34,795 bases of DNA from an uncultured Porphyromonadaceae bacterium (GTDB lineage Bacteria > Bacteroidota > Bacteroidia > Bacteroidales > Muribaculaceae). Below, one piece after another: positions 7,424 to 14,641 of the stretch. Position numbers and translations under genes: made by a program. The notes beneath the pieces are model-generated. The model was not told the DNA's origin and did no database searches. It was given only the letters and a program-made list of their open reading frames with translations. The stretch covers positions 1 through 34,795 of the forward strand of contig CAMWID010000037.1 in assembly GCA_947174235.1 (NCBI GenBank), given 5' to 3'. How positions within the stretch are numbered: the first letter of the stretch is position 1; every line of letters starts with the position of its first letter.

Positions 7424-7630
7424 ATGAGAATAGATATAACAGTAGAGCAAGGAACAATGTTGCTCAGCGCATTAACTGACGAGATTGCGAAAGCGTCCCA
7501 ACTTCATGCGCCCGAATGTCGCAAACAAGAAAGAATAAACGCAGCAAAGGCACTGCGCAAATATATTGCAACGGAGTTGTTTAAATTCGGTGCAATAGAC
7601 CACTATACATACAACACAATTTACTGTTAA
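7424..7630 (+). CDS. small helical hypothetical protein, 68 aa
   Basis: MRIDITVEQGTMLLSALTDEI then a helix-rich remainder ending NTIYC. Resembles the small helical proteins common in Bacteroidales mobile elements; no function assigned. The roughly 90 bases after it are GC-richer and hold no gene. Confidence 0.55.
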   Translation: MRIDITVEQGTMLLSALTDEIAKASQLHAPECRKQERINAAKALRKYIATELFKFGAIDHYTYNTIYC

Positions 7631-7688
7631 CCCACCCATCCCGGCGAGGGAGAACTGAAGCGGAGCGACACAGCAGCAGGAAACAAAA

Positions 7689-7719
7689 TTTGATAAATCG
7701 AAAATAATAGCTAAATTCG
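7689..7719 (+). promoter_or_regulatory. weak Bacteroidota-like promoter
   Basis: TTTG (7689-7692), 19-base spacer, TAAATTCG (7712-7719), one mismatch to TAnnTTTG. It would start transcription at the ATG of the next gene. Confidence 0.35.
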
Positions 7720-7723
7720 CAAT

Positions 7724-7891
7724 ATGGAAAAGAATCCAAGGATAACATTCATAGATTGTGGCAAAGAAGTAAGGATTGTAAGGGAATTGAAATTTTGGAT
7801 TAAATTCTCTTTATACTCTATATTATTTGCAATGTCTCTTATTTTGTTATTGATGTCATTAAGTGTCTTATTTTATAAGATTTGTAGCTAA
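7724..7891 (+). CDS. small single-span membrane protein
   Basis: 55 aa, ATG to TAA. The first 27 residues are cytoplasm-like with ITFIDCGKEVRIVREL; residues about 28-52 form one hydrophobic transmembrane helix (SLYSILFAMSLILLLMSL). Predicted topology is N-in. Small single-span phage proteins of this kind include exclusion factors and holin-like proteins, but the context (early block, no lysis neighbours) does not settle it. Confidence 0.6.
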   Translation: MEKNPRITFIDCGKEVRIVRELKFWIKFSLYSILFAMSLILLLMSLSVLFYKICS

Positions 7892-7902
7892 TTAAATTCA
7901 AT

Positions 7903-8166
7903 ATGGGAAAGAATTATAATTATGGCATATTACCATCTATTAATATGTATCCTGATATGATGTACATATTAGATTCATTATCTCCGTCTAATGTGTGGAT
8001 TATCTTACGATGGATAAAATGGTATGCTTTTGAGGAGTGTGAGCCGACACCTGAACAAATTATGCAGTCTGATTATAGATTGCAGGAAGCATGGTTTTAT
8101 ATAAAGAAAAAATTGGATAAACAATTTGAGAGTTGGGCAGAGTATATTGATAAACATAATAAATAA
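7903..8166 (+). CDS. hypothetical protein, 87 aa
   Basis: Trp/Tyr-rich helical protein (VWIILRWIKWYAFEEC, LQEAWFYIKKKLDKQFESWAEYI). The leader TAAATTCAATATGGG resembles those of the genes before and after it. Function unknown. Confidence 0.55.
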   Translation: MGKNYNYGILPSINMYPDMMYILDSLSPSNVWIILRWIKWYAFEECEPTPEQIMQSDYRLQEAWFYIKKKLDKQFESWAEYIDKHNK

Positions 8167-8175
8167 ATTTGCGAT

Positions 8176-8439
8176 ATGGAAGAGAAGATTTATTCAGATT
8201 GTTATCGAGATAGACATCTTTGCTTTGAATGTGCCCATTATAATTTCAATAATGGAGAAGGCTCTAATGATGGATGCCGAGCATTCCCTGAGGGGATTCC
8301 AAACAATGTACATGGTGGTTACAGTCATAAAAAAGTTATGACAGGGCAAGTTGGAGATTTTGTGTATCGCAAGGCTACTTATGATGAATTATGCCCTTTT
8401 GCAAAATACTTATATGATTTAAAGAATTCATCAAAGTAG
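8176..8439 (+). CDS. Cys-rich hypothetical protein, 87 aa
   Basis: Cys residues arranged as C-x6-CFEC, a single Cys at GCRAF, and CPF near the end, suggesting a metal site or an iron-sulfur-like pocket. Stops exactly where the convergent minus-strand gene stops (back-to-back stop codons), so no terminator sits between them. Confidence 0.6.
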   Translation: MEEKIYSDCYRDRHLCFECAHYNFNNGEGSNDGCRAFPEGIPNNVHGGYSHKKVMTGQVGDFVYRKATYDELCPFAKYLYDLKNSSK

Positions 8440-11016
8440 TCACTTTTTGAAATAAGAATCAAGTAATTCTCCAATCAGTTTTGCATACTTAGATGGGTTG
8501 CTCGAATTTCGATACTCTTGAAAACACTCTGCCATAAATTCAGAAGGAATGTTGTGACCGTATTTGCCAATAAGAATTCTTGCGGCTGATTCCATCTCTC
8601 CCTTTGAGACAAAAGATTCAAATTCGCGTTTATACTCTTCCCATATTTGAGAGATGGTGTGTCTAAGCATAGCCATTTCTTTATTAAGAGGAGCATTATA
8701 AGAAAGTAGCAAATGACCACCTTCGTGAGAAGCAAGAGAGAATTGTAATCTATTTTTGTCGCAACGTGAATTTTCTATTGCGTTAACAATGTCTCTATTA
8801 TCTACGATATTGGTTAGGCTTACAATCTTCTTATTTTGGGATGGTATATAAGAAGTCACGCCTCGTTCTTCTTTATCAAGAGGTCTATATCCGAGCCTTA
8901 TTTCTGAAAGGTTTCCTTGCCGTATATTGTAATCTCTCGTTATTGACACAAGTTCTGTAAGATGAGCTTTGGCTATATCCATAGTCATTAACTCCGGATT
9001 GATCACTACAGATACATCATTTCCGACTGCTTTTGATAGCAGTATTGATGCTTTGCTTGATAATTCTTCGAATGAGTCTATGCCTTTGAATTGCCTTGAT
9101 ATGAGTGATGTCTGAATATTATCCAGTGTTCGTGCAAATATGTTACCCCGATATTGATTTGATTGTGGCAGCTCAATGGAATACTTCATCTTATCAATAA
9201 AGTCACCAAGTTTGTCTGGAGTTGGTTCCTTGCCATACTGACACATCTTCAATACAAGTTTCTCAATCTGCGAATCTTTAGCTTTAAGACCTCCGGATTT
9301 AAGTGCATCCATTAATACTGTAACCTGATTATTGTAAGGTTCATTGAATAGTCCTTGCTCAATTCTTTTCAATACAGCATTTTCATCCAGTCCGAATTTC
9401 CTCTTTATCACATAGTCGTATAATTCGACCATATTATTATATCCGGTATTTCTACGATTAACCATATTCGGGAATGGCATTTCGTCATATCCGAGAGTGT
9501 TGAAAAACTTAGGAAGTGTTTTTCTTGAATAGTATTCGTTGGCAAGTTCCATAGCGCTTGCTCCTATGCCGCCTGAGTAAGGTCCACCAGTAGCCTTGTC
9601 TATGCCGATATGTCTCATGTGGTTTATCTCATGCCATAAAGTTGCAAGATTATTGGCATTTTCATACGTTAGTTTCTCGCCGTTACTGATTCTATATAAA
9701 GCGTTGAATAGAGATTCTGATGGTTTAAGATAAATAGTTGCATTCTTTCTATCAGCACTTGCTACTGCACCTCTTAGCTTTTCATCAATAATAACAGATA
9801 CACCGTTATTGTATTGGTCAAACCATCCTTCATTGCTTGCAAGTATGTTGATGAAATTCTGAATATCTTCCTGTGAGGGTTTTTCTGGGAGTTTTGGCAA
9901 TTGTCGTTTCAAGACCTCTGTTGTTTTAGACGCATTCCTTGCATTCAGAATAACATCCACATCATCCCTGTTGTCTCGGATGAAATAAGGCTGGGTTCCG
10001 CGCTTCTCAGCGGCATTTATACGGTCTTCATTATTTCTTATCCATTCTTTGAAATTCTGAGGCACATCTGTCACTTCATTGACGCTCTTGACATCATCAT
10101 CGAGACTCCAGAATTCTTCTTCGGTTTTGAGAATCGGTATGCAGTAACACATGCACTGAGGATGCCATCCGGTGAACTTAAACGTCTTCGGATATTTTCC
10201 GGCAAGCATGTCGCACATGTCCTCCACATGGTGACCGTTCTGAGTGGTCTTCACTTCATAACCGACCACGAAATCAAATTGCTTCCATCTCTCTTGTTCA
10301 GCAGTGCGGTATGCCATATTGATTTCTGTCCTTGCGAGACGCTGTGCATTGCGGGCAGACGAACGATATACGCCTTGACCTGGATGGTAAGCCTTTGCGT
10401 TCTTTGACAGGTGCCATTTGATTGTGCCATCCTCCATCTTTTCCTTGATTCTGCGAAAACGTTTGTCAGGTTCCTTAAGATATTTCTTTACCTGTGCGGC
10501 AAGTTCCATAGCAGATGTCCCCGGAGCAATAGCAGCGGTGATAGCCTCCTCCAGTTCCGGCTTATATTGTTCCGAAAGATTCCAGACTCTTGAAGAAAGA
10601 TTCATTCCATTCTCTTTCCGTTGTTGGAATGCTTTTAGTCTATCGGGATTGGTCTCGAAATATCGCGAATATTCCTCTCCTGAATTTGAGGTTCCGGTAT
10701 AAGCGGTAAGCACTTTCTTTGCCACCAGGTCTTGCGCAAGATTCGATTCCTTCCATTCCTCGGAAGTCCCGGACATTATTATTGTCCCCACATCATTCAT
10801 GAGTTGTGTCTGCAACCGTTTTACAGCCTCTTTAGTCAATGGATAGTCGGCAAATGAGAAAGGTCTTGAAGTGTCGGCACCGGCGATGACGGCAAGTCTT
10901 GCCGCCTCTTGAGCCATCCTGTCATAGACCTGTTGAATCAGTAAGGCATATCGCTCTGTGCGCTTTTTATGCTCAATGTTGGCTTTACGTTGGTTTGGGA
11001 TCTTAGGCTTCGGCAT
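8440..11016 (-). CDS. MuF minor head protein fused to two metallopeptidase-like domains
   Basis: 858 aa from ATG 11016 (an ATG at 11040 would add 8 residues but overlap the upstream ORF). N-terminal half: a phage Mu gpF/SPP1 gp7-type minor head protein, shown by the family core RLARTEINMAYRTAEQERW followed by an H-x-D-x-C-x-x-L-x-G segment and GWHPQCMCYCIPI (about residues 225-296); such proteins enter the capsid with portal and can be ejected with DNA. C-terminal half: two HExxH sites, LWHEINHMRHIG (His462-His466) and SHEGGHLLLSY (His764-His768), the second followed by EFMAECFQEY with a possible third zinc ligand Glu about 62 residues on. Typical MuF proteins are 250-500 aa, so the rest is an added effector, as in the MuF polymorphic toxin family. 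It lies antisense to all other head genes with its own promoter. Confidence 0.8.
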   Translation of the reverse strand: MPKPKIPNQRKANIEHKKRTERYALLIQQVYDRMAQEAARLAVIAGADTSRPFSFADYPLTKEAVKRLQTQLMNDVGTIIMSGTSEEWKESNLAQDLVAKKVLTAYTGTSNSGEEYSRYFETNPDRLKAFQQRKENGMNLSSRVWNLSEQYKPELEEAITAAIAPGTSAMELAAQVKKYLKEPDKRFRRIKEKMEDGTIKWHLSKNAKAYHPGQGVYRSSARNAQRLARTEINMAYRTAEQERWKQFDFVVGYEVKTTQNGHHVEDMCDMLAGKYPKTFKFTGWHPQCMCYCIPILKTEEEFWSLDDDVKSVNEVTDVPQNFKEWIRNNEDRINAAEKRGTQPYFIRDNRDDVDVILNARNASKTTEVLKRQLPKLPEKPSQEDIQNFINILASNEGWFDQYNNGVSVIIDEKLRGAVASADRKNATIYLKPSESLFNALYRISNGEKLTYENANNLATLWHEINHMRHIGIDKATGGPYSGGIGASAMELANEYYSRKTLPKFFNTLGYDEMPFPNMVNRRNTGYNNMVELYDYVIKRKFGLDENAVLKRIEQGLFNEPYNNQVTVLMDALKSGGLKAKDSQIEKLVLKMCQYGKEPTPDKLGDFIDKMKYSIELPQSNQYRGNIFARTLDNIQTSLISRQFKGIDSFEELSSKASILLSKAVGNDVSVVINPELMTMDIAKAHLTELVSITRDYNIRQGNLSEIRLGYRPLDKEERGVTSYIPSQNKKIVSLTNIVDNRDIVNAIENSRCDKNRLQFSLASHEGGHLLLSYNAPLNKEMAMLRHTISQIWEEYKREFESFVSKGEMESAARILIGKYGHNIPSEFMAECFQEYRNSSNPSKYAKLIGELLDSYFKK

Positions 11017-11021
11017 GGTGT

Positions 11022-11213
11022 CTATTCTTCTGGCAAGCAATCATAATCATTGACTTCTCCCGGGCAGTATTGCCCACAATTGAAGCCGATCATCCGTCGG
11101 TTGTCGTTGGTTTCTGAATAGTCATGGCGATGATATATGGGAAATCCGAAAATCCGGATCTCCTTATGCCAATGATTCCCTTTGTCTGTGATTTTGATTT
11201 CTATTAGTGACAT
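11022..11213 (-). CDS. small protein upstream of the MuF gene
   Basis: 63 aa from the ATG at 11213; a longer reading starts upstream of the predicted promoter and is unlikely. The sequence is His/Asp-rich (GNHWHKEIRIFGFPIYHRHDY) with a GQYCPGEVNDYDC tail. It ends 5 bases before the MuF start, so the two genes are co-transcribed. Candidates are a cognate antitoxin or inhibitor of the metallopeptidase, or a head factor; the sequence does not decide. Confidence 0.55.
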   Translation of the reverse strand: MSLIEIKITDKGNHWHKEIRIFGFPIYHRHDYSETNDNRRMIGFNCGQYCPGEVNDYDCLPEE

Positions 11214-11240
11214 CTGCTGAGATTGTAAGTCAATGTAATG

Positions 11241-11273
11241 CAAAGTTAGTAAAAGTATTTGGAATATAAATAC
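11241..11273 (-). promoter_or_regulatory. minus-strand promoter with the 19-bp palindrome
   Basis: Read on the minus strand the -7 box is TAACTTTG (11248-11241). The + strand GTATTTGGAATATAAATAC (11255-11273) is the same 19-bp element as at the portal promoter, placed one base closer to the -7 box. Drives the 63-aa gene and the MuF gene. Confidence 0.7.
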
Positions 11274-11303
11274 ATATGAGCGATGTATGATAGTGAAAGT
11301 TAT

Positions 11304-11323
11304 AAAGTTAAACAAAGTTAAAC
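11304..11323 (+). repeat. tandem 10-bp repeat AAAGTTAAAC
   Basis: Two perfect head-to-tail copies, one helical turn each, in the divergent intergenic region. AGTTAA half-sites in the same 10-bp phase also occur at 6353-6368 and a single one at 13312-13317, each 25-40 bases upstream of an early-type -33 box. Confidence 0.5.
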
Positions 11324-11346
11324 TATTGGTTTATAGTTATTTAATA

Positions 11347-11378
11347 TTTGAATAAAAGTAAAACTAATATTAATTTTA
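11347..11378 (+). promoter_or_regulatory. early-type promoter of the anti-defence block
   Basis: TTTG (11347-11350), 20-base spacer, TAATTTTA (11371-11378; last base deviates). Followed by CACATCCAATCAAACTAAAAGTAA, similar to the leaders after 6435 and 15896. Confidence 0.6.
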
Positions 11379-11391
11379 CACATCCAATCAA

Positions 11392-11402
11392 ACTAAAAGT
11401 AA
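11392..11402 (+). promoter_or_regulatory. ACTAAAAGTAA leader motif
   Basis: Two bases before ATG 11405; 11 nt complementary to the sRNA 5' end. Confidence 0.65.
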
Positions 11403-11404
11403 AA

Positions 11405-11683
11405 ATGATGAACAAAGTTTACAGAATCACCCACAACATCAGCAAATGGCTGAAGATGGGAGAGAACGAAAGCAACAGATATTTCTCTGACCTCAGGTAC
11501 GCAAACGAAATATTTGAACTCCTGCTCGATGGCATAGACTATTCAAATGACGAATGGATTTCACTTGACGAACTCGAGGTTGACAGTCCGTTCGGAGAGT
11601 ATCAGACGAAGGGAGAGGTAATGTTGCGATACTTCAGTGATGATACGAAGATAGGAGTTGAATTCAATATTGACGAACACTAA
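11405..11683 (+). CDS. hypothetical protein, 92 aa
   Basis: Start placed at MMNKVYRITHNISKW directly after the leader motif; an in-frame ATG at 11348 lies inside the promoter and is not used. Alpha/beta, with an acidic stretch DEWISLDELEVDSPF and a strand-rich end. No family recognised; first gene of the anti-defence block. Confidence 0.6.
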   Translation: MMNKVYRITHNISKWLKMGENESNRYFSDLRYANEIFELLLDGIDYSNDEWISLDELEVDSPFGEYQTKGEVMLRYFSDDTKIGVEFNIDEH

Positions 11684-11689
11684 AAGTAA
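11678..11689 (+). promoter_or_regulatory. CACTAAAAGTAA leader motif overlapping the previous stop
   Basis: Seven bases before ATG 11697. ACACTAAAAGTAATA (11677-11691) is a 15-nt perfect complement of sRNA positions 15731-15745. The motif overlaps the TAA of the previous gene. Confidence 0.7.
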
Positions 11690-11696
11690 TAACGAT

Positions 11697-11972
11697 ATGG
11701 CAACATTGATTAAAGTAAACGGAGTTAAAAAGACAATCACTCCTGAAAATGGAAAGAAGTTTGAGCTTGAAGAAGCTCAGAAACTTGTAGGCGGCTATAT
11801 CCAGATAGTCTATCTGGATAATGGAGAGGTCATGATACTTGATGAGGAAGGAAAACTAAAGGGTTATCCCGCAAATCAAACCGCATCATTCATAGCCTTA
11901 TCAAGAAAGGCGATTCATTGGACTGATTATATTGTCGGAGATGTCGTAATATGTAAGGAGCACGAGATATGA
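11697..11972 (+). CDS. DUF3846 family protein
   Basis: 91 aa from the ATG after the leader motif (an upstream in-frame ATG at 11658 lies inside the previous gene). Family layout: VNGVKKTITPENGKKFELEE at the front, a GGYIQIVYLDNGEVMILDEEG core where members have a D-E-x-G-K-L turn, then KGYPANQTAS and a closing DYIVGDVVIC. DUF3846 is widespread next to ArdC-type genes in Bacteroidales conjugative elements and phages; role unknown, presumably in establishment in a new cell. Confidence 0.8.
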   Translation: MATLIKVNGVKKTITPENGKKFELEEAQKLVGGYIQIVYLDNGEVMILDEEGKLKGYPANQTASFIALSRKAIHWTDYIVGDVVICKEHEI

Positions 11973-12364
11973 AGATATATGTAATACAGGGCTACGGCTA
12001 TGATCCGACAGAGTCAAAGATTGAGACTTACGCTATCGTCTGCATGTCAAGAGAAGATGCTGAAAGGCAACTTGACATGATTATTGAAGAACAGTCCATA
12101 ATTGCAAAGTCTGAGACATACTGCGGTATCGAATATGTTGAGACCATCCGTAAAAAGAACGGAAATGTTTCTCACTATAAGATAGAAATGATATACAATC
12201 TGAGGAATCCGGAACATAAGGAGGCATTTCTATGGTCAACGCTGGTAATTGGTGGCAACATAAAGAATGATGAGTTTCATCCGGTGATGGATGATGACGA
12301 CAGTCCGGAGTACAGGATCATGACTCAAGCTTCAATAACAATCAGAGAGCAGGAAATTGGATAA
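11969..12364 (+). CDS. hypothetical protein, 131 aa
   Basis: Coupled to the DUF3846 gene by a 4-base overlap (ATGA). Begins MKIYVIQGYGYDPTESKIETYAIV, a beta-alpha unit, and has an acidic loop (HPVMDDDDSPEY). It recalls small proteins of Bacteroidales anti-restriction regions; no assigned family. Confidence 0.6.
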   Translation: MKIYVIQGYGYDPTESKIETYAIVCMSREDAERQLDMIIEEQSIIAKSETYCGIEYVETIRKKNGNVSHYKIEMIYNLRNPEHKEAFLWSTLVIGGNIKNDEFHPVMDDDDSPEYRIMTQASITIREQEIG

Positions 12365-12376
12365 TCATCAAGCAAC

Positions 12377-12387
12377 CCTAAAAGTAA
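12377..12387 (+). promoter_or_regulatory. CCTAAAAGTAA leader motif running into the ArdC start
   Basis: The last A of the motif is the A of the ATG at 12387; a variant copy with CC for AC. Ten consecutive bases fit the sRNA complement (CTAAAAGTAA). Confidence 0.55.
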
Positions 12388-13310
12388 TGAAGACGAAAGA
12401 AAAGAAAACAGCTGCGCAGGTAGAACAAAGCATCTGCGAGCAAGTAACAAACAAGCTAATCTCCATCATGGAGCAAGGCATCAATCCTTGGCGCAAACCA
12501 TGGAGCCATTGCACGGAAGATGTTGCAGTAAGCCACACCAACGGTAAGCCATACTCATTGTTGAATCAGATTCTTCTCGGATTTCGGTCCGGGGAGTATC
12601 TTACTTTTAACCAGATTAAGAAAGAGGGCGGCAGTGTCAAAAAAGGTGCGAAATCTGAGGTTGTAGTGTTTTGGCAATGCGGGGGACTGAAACCGGTCAA
12701 GGCACCTGAAGGAGAGGAAGACAGTCAGGATGATGAAAAGGAAACCCAATGGGTGGCATGAAAGAATCCTGTATTAAAATACTATCGGGTCTTTCATATT
12801 GATGATACAGAGGGAATAAAAGCCAAATATCACACTAAAGAGCCGGAATTAATATCAACCATCAATCCGATAGAAATAGCGGAAAATACGGTTTTTAATT
12901 ACTGTAACCGCAGTGGTGTGACGCTTATTATCCAGAAAAGCAACTCAGCATTCTATCGTCCTGCAAATGATTCTGTCACTGTTCCGCTTCGAGAACAGTT
13001 TTCTGAAATATCGGAGTTTTATTCCACATTGTTTCATGAATTGACTCACTCCACCGGGCATCCATCAAGATTGAACCGTCTAAAGGGAGGGATACACAAG
13101 GCAAGTGAGAAATATTCGCGAGAGGAGCTTGTGGCAGAGATTGGAGCAGCAGCATGTCTGTCGAGACTTGGGATAGAATGCAAGGAAACAGAAGAGAACA
13201 GCGCGGCATATCTGAAATCCTGGGCGAGATTCCTCAAAAGTGATACGAAAGCATTTATTGTAGCTGCCGGGAAGGCTGAGAAAGCAATAAATATGATATT
13301 TGAAGACTAA
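12387..13310 (+). pseudogene. ArdC-like anti-restriction protein split by an in-frame TGA
   Basis: Full length would be 307 codons, normal for ArdC. N-terminal ssDNA-binding domain: GINPWRKPWSHC, then NGKPYSLLNQILLGFRSGEY and KKGAKSEVVVFW. C-terminal M78/zincin-like metalloprotease domain with LFHELTHSTGH (His217, Glu218, His221) and a downstream EELVAEIGAA. Between them a TGA at 12759-12761 interrupts the frame where QWVA-x-KNPVLKYYRVF calls for Trp (the family has a conserved V-L-x-Y-Y-x-V-F after it). Both halves stay in the same frame, so one G-to-A change in TGG explains it. ArdC shields incoming DNA from host restriction. Either inactive, made as two parts, or read through. Confidence 0.85.
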
Positions 13311-13351
13311 AAGTTAATAAATGTCATAATATTGGTTTTCAGATATTTATA

Positions 13352-13383
13352 TTTGGTAAACTCAAATATAATTACTACCTTTG
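13352..13383 (+). promoter_or_regulatory. early-type Bacteroidota promoter
   Basis: TTTG (13352-13355), 20-base spacer, TACCTTTG (13376-13383). Drives the 236-aa gene and probably RadC/JAB, MutS-domain and the next gene. Confidence 0.8.
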
Positions 13384-13401
13384 CATATCCAAAATAACAA
13401 A

Positions 13402-13413
13402 CACTAAAAGTAA
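13402..13413 (+). promoter_or_regulatory. CACTAAAAGTAA leader motif
   Basis: Seven bases before ATG 13421; 13-nt complement to the sRNA (with the preceding A). Confidence 0.7.
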
Positions 13414-13420
13414 GAAAGAT

Positions 13421-14131
13421 ATGAAATCAGAAATCAAAAACGCCGTAAAGGCAATCTTCGCATCCAACACATTTGAGGTAGCACTCGAAAAGACGAGAGA
13501 ACTCAGATCCGAATACATCAAGGAACTCGGAGCAAAAAGTTGGAACGGTCTCGTCACCTACTACAAAAATGCAAATATCATCCCTGTCGATGAGGTGGCA
13601 GAGACGGAGGCAGAATATCTTCCTGCGATTGAGAATGAGACCGAAGAGGAGGGAATCACACCTGAAGAGATGGCAAATATTGAAGAAATGGATGCTATTG
13701 CAGACACGATTGCTGCTGAAGAACAGGACGAGTCAAATGAAGAGAAGCCAGCCGATGATTCCCAAATGGAAGAAGTTGAATACATGCTGTATCGCAATAC
13801 AGGAGATTCTGTTGAGTGGTTCGGACATCGCGAGAACTTCTATGGACTGTCAGTCGGAGACACAGCGAGGATGATAAGAATGAACAACAAGGGTGTCAGT
13901 GAAGGATTGGTAGTTGCGAGCAATGCACTGACGCTTGATGATGTGGCTCTCTTTCACAGGTGTTACGCTGTAATCATTAGAATGAAACGTTCCTACAAGG
14001 AGCAGCTTGAGCTTGCGGCTAAATGCTTAATGAATCTACCGGAAGCGATTGCAAGACAGTATCACAGGGTACCGGCAAGCGACACAAAGCTCACAGACTA
14101 TGTCCTCAATTTCAAGAAATCCGATAAATGA
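13421..14131 (+). CDS. hypothetical protein with acidic linker, 236 aa
   Basis: Three parts: a basic helical N-terminal region (1-50, KNAVKAIFASNTFEVALEKT), a Glu/Asp-rich low-complexity middle (about 55-120) and a compact C-terminal domain (EYMLYRNTGDSVEWFGHREN to the end). The acidic middle could mimic DNA, as in several anti-restriction proteins; that is an inference from composition and neighbourhood only. Followed by a strong hairpin and the RadC/JAB gene. Confidence 0.6.
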   Translation: MKSEIKNAVKAIFASNTFEVALEKTRELRSEYIKELGAKSWNGLVTYYKNANIIPVDEVAETEAEYLPAIENETEEEGITPEEMANIEEMDAIADTIAAEEQDESNEEKPADDSQMEEVEYMLYRNTGDSVEWFGHRENFYGLSVGDTARMIRMNNKGVSEGLVVASNALTLDDVALFHRCYAVIIRMKRSYKEQLELAAKCLMNLPEAIARQYHRVPASDTKLTDYVLNFKKSDK

Positions 14132-14142
14132 CTGAACAATCA

Positions 14143-14165
14143 GGAGGGAGCGCAATGCTCCCTCC
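14143..14165 (+). promoter_or_regulatory. strong intergenic hairpin
   Basis: Perfect 9-bp stem GGAGGGAGC / GCTCCCTCC with a GCAAT loop and no T run. It could be an attenuator, an RNA-processing or stability element, or a structure that hides a GGAGG. Confidence 0.55.
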
Positions 14166-14185
14166 CCTCAATTACAAAATGCGAT

Positions 14186-14641
14186 ATGGTTTCAAGTAAA
14201 GAATATAAGATTCCGCAGATCCGGTTGGCATACGTATCAGACCACGCTGCTGAATACAAGAAAGCTGCCGGTTCAAAAGAAACAGCAGATTTCATTAGGT
14301 CAACGTACCAAGAAGGAGAGATAGAATATAGAGAAAGCTTCAGGGTTGTCTACCTTAATAGGGCTAACAGGATTCTTGGATTCCAGACAATTTCCGAAGG
14401 TGGAACCTCGGCTACCATAGTTGATAATAAAATGATATTTGCCGGAGCCCTCTTGTTTAATGCTCATTCCATCATCATGTGTCATAATCATCCGAGTGGC
14501 AATCTCATCCCAAGTCCTGAAGACGATATAATTACCAGGAAAGCAAAGTCTGCCGGAGAAATCCTCAATATCAGAGTTCTTGACCACTTGATAATATCAG
14601 CTGACGGATATTACAGTTATAATGACGAAGGAAGATTATGA
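14186..14641 (+). CDS. RadC-like JAB domain protein
   Basis: 151 aa. JAB/MPN-type metal site HNHPSG with H100 and H102, then S110 and D113 (H-x-H-x7-S-x2-D), plus Glu50 in [11 protein letters not shown]. This is the RadC domain lacking the N-terminal HhH of chromosomal RadC, the form common on mobile elements of Bacteroidales. Biochemical role is unsettled; anti-defence or DNA metabolism is inferred from linkage to ArdC. Stop overlaps the next start (ATGA). Confidence 0.88.
   Translation: MVSSKEYKIPQIRLAYVSDHAAEYKKAAGSKETADFIRSTYQEGEIEYRESFRVVYLNRANRILGFQTISEGGTSATIVDNKMIFAGALLFNAHSIIMCHNHPSGNLIPSPEDDIITRKAKSAGEILNIRVLDHLIISADGYYSYNDEGRL

Larger units (their letters stand above)
13351..13414 (+). 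repeat. 64-bp promoter/leader repeat, copy 2
   Basis: Base-for-base identical to 6403-6466 while flanks differ, indicating a recent duplication or strong selection on every base of the leader. Confidence 0.9.

Noticed and set aside
9901..10702. Plus-strand ORFs of 168, 60 and 94 codons
   Set aside because: They are antisense shadows of the conserved MuF domain and have no promoter or ribosome-binding site.
3391..12761. TGA read as Trp (alternative genetic code), suggested by two TGA at Trp positions
   Set aside because: Many genes here end in TGA inside ATGA overlaps and with exact family lengths (YopX, DUF551-type, terminase region genes), so TGA is a working stop.
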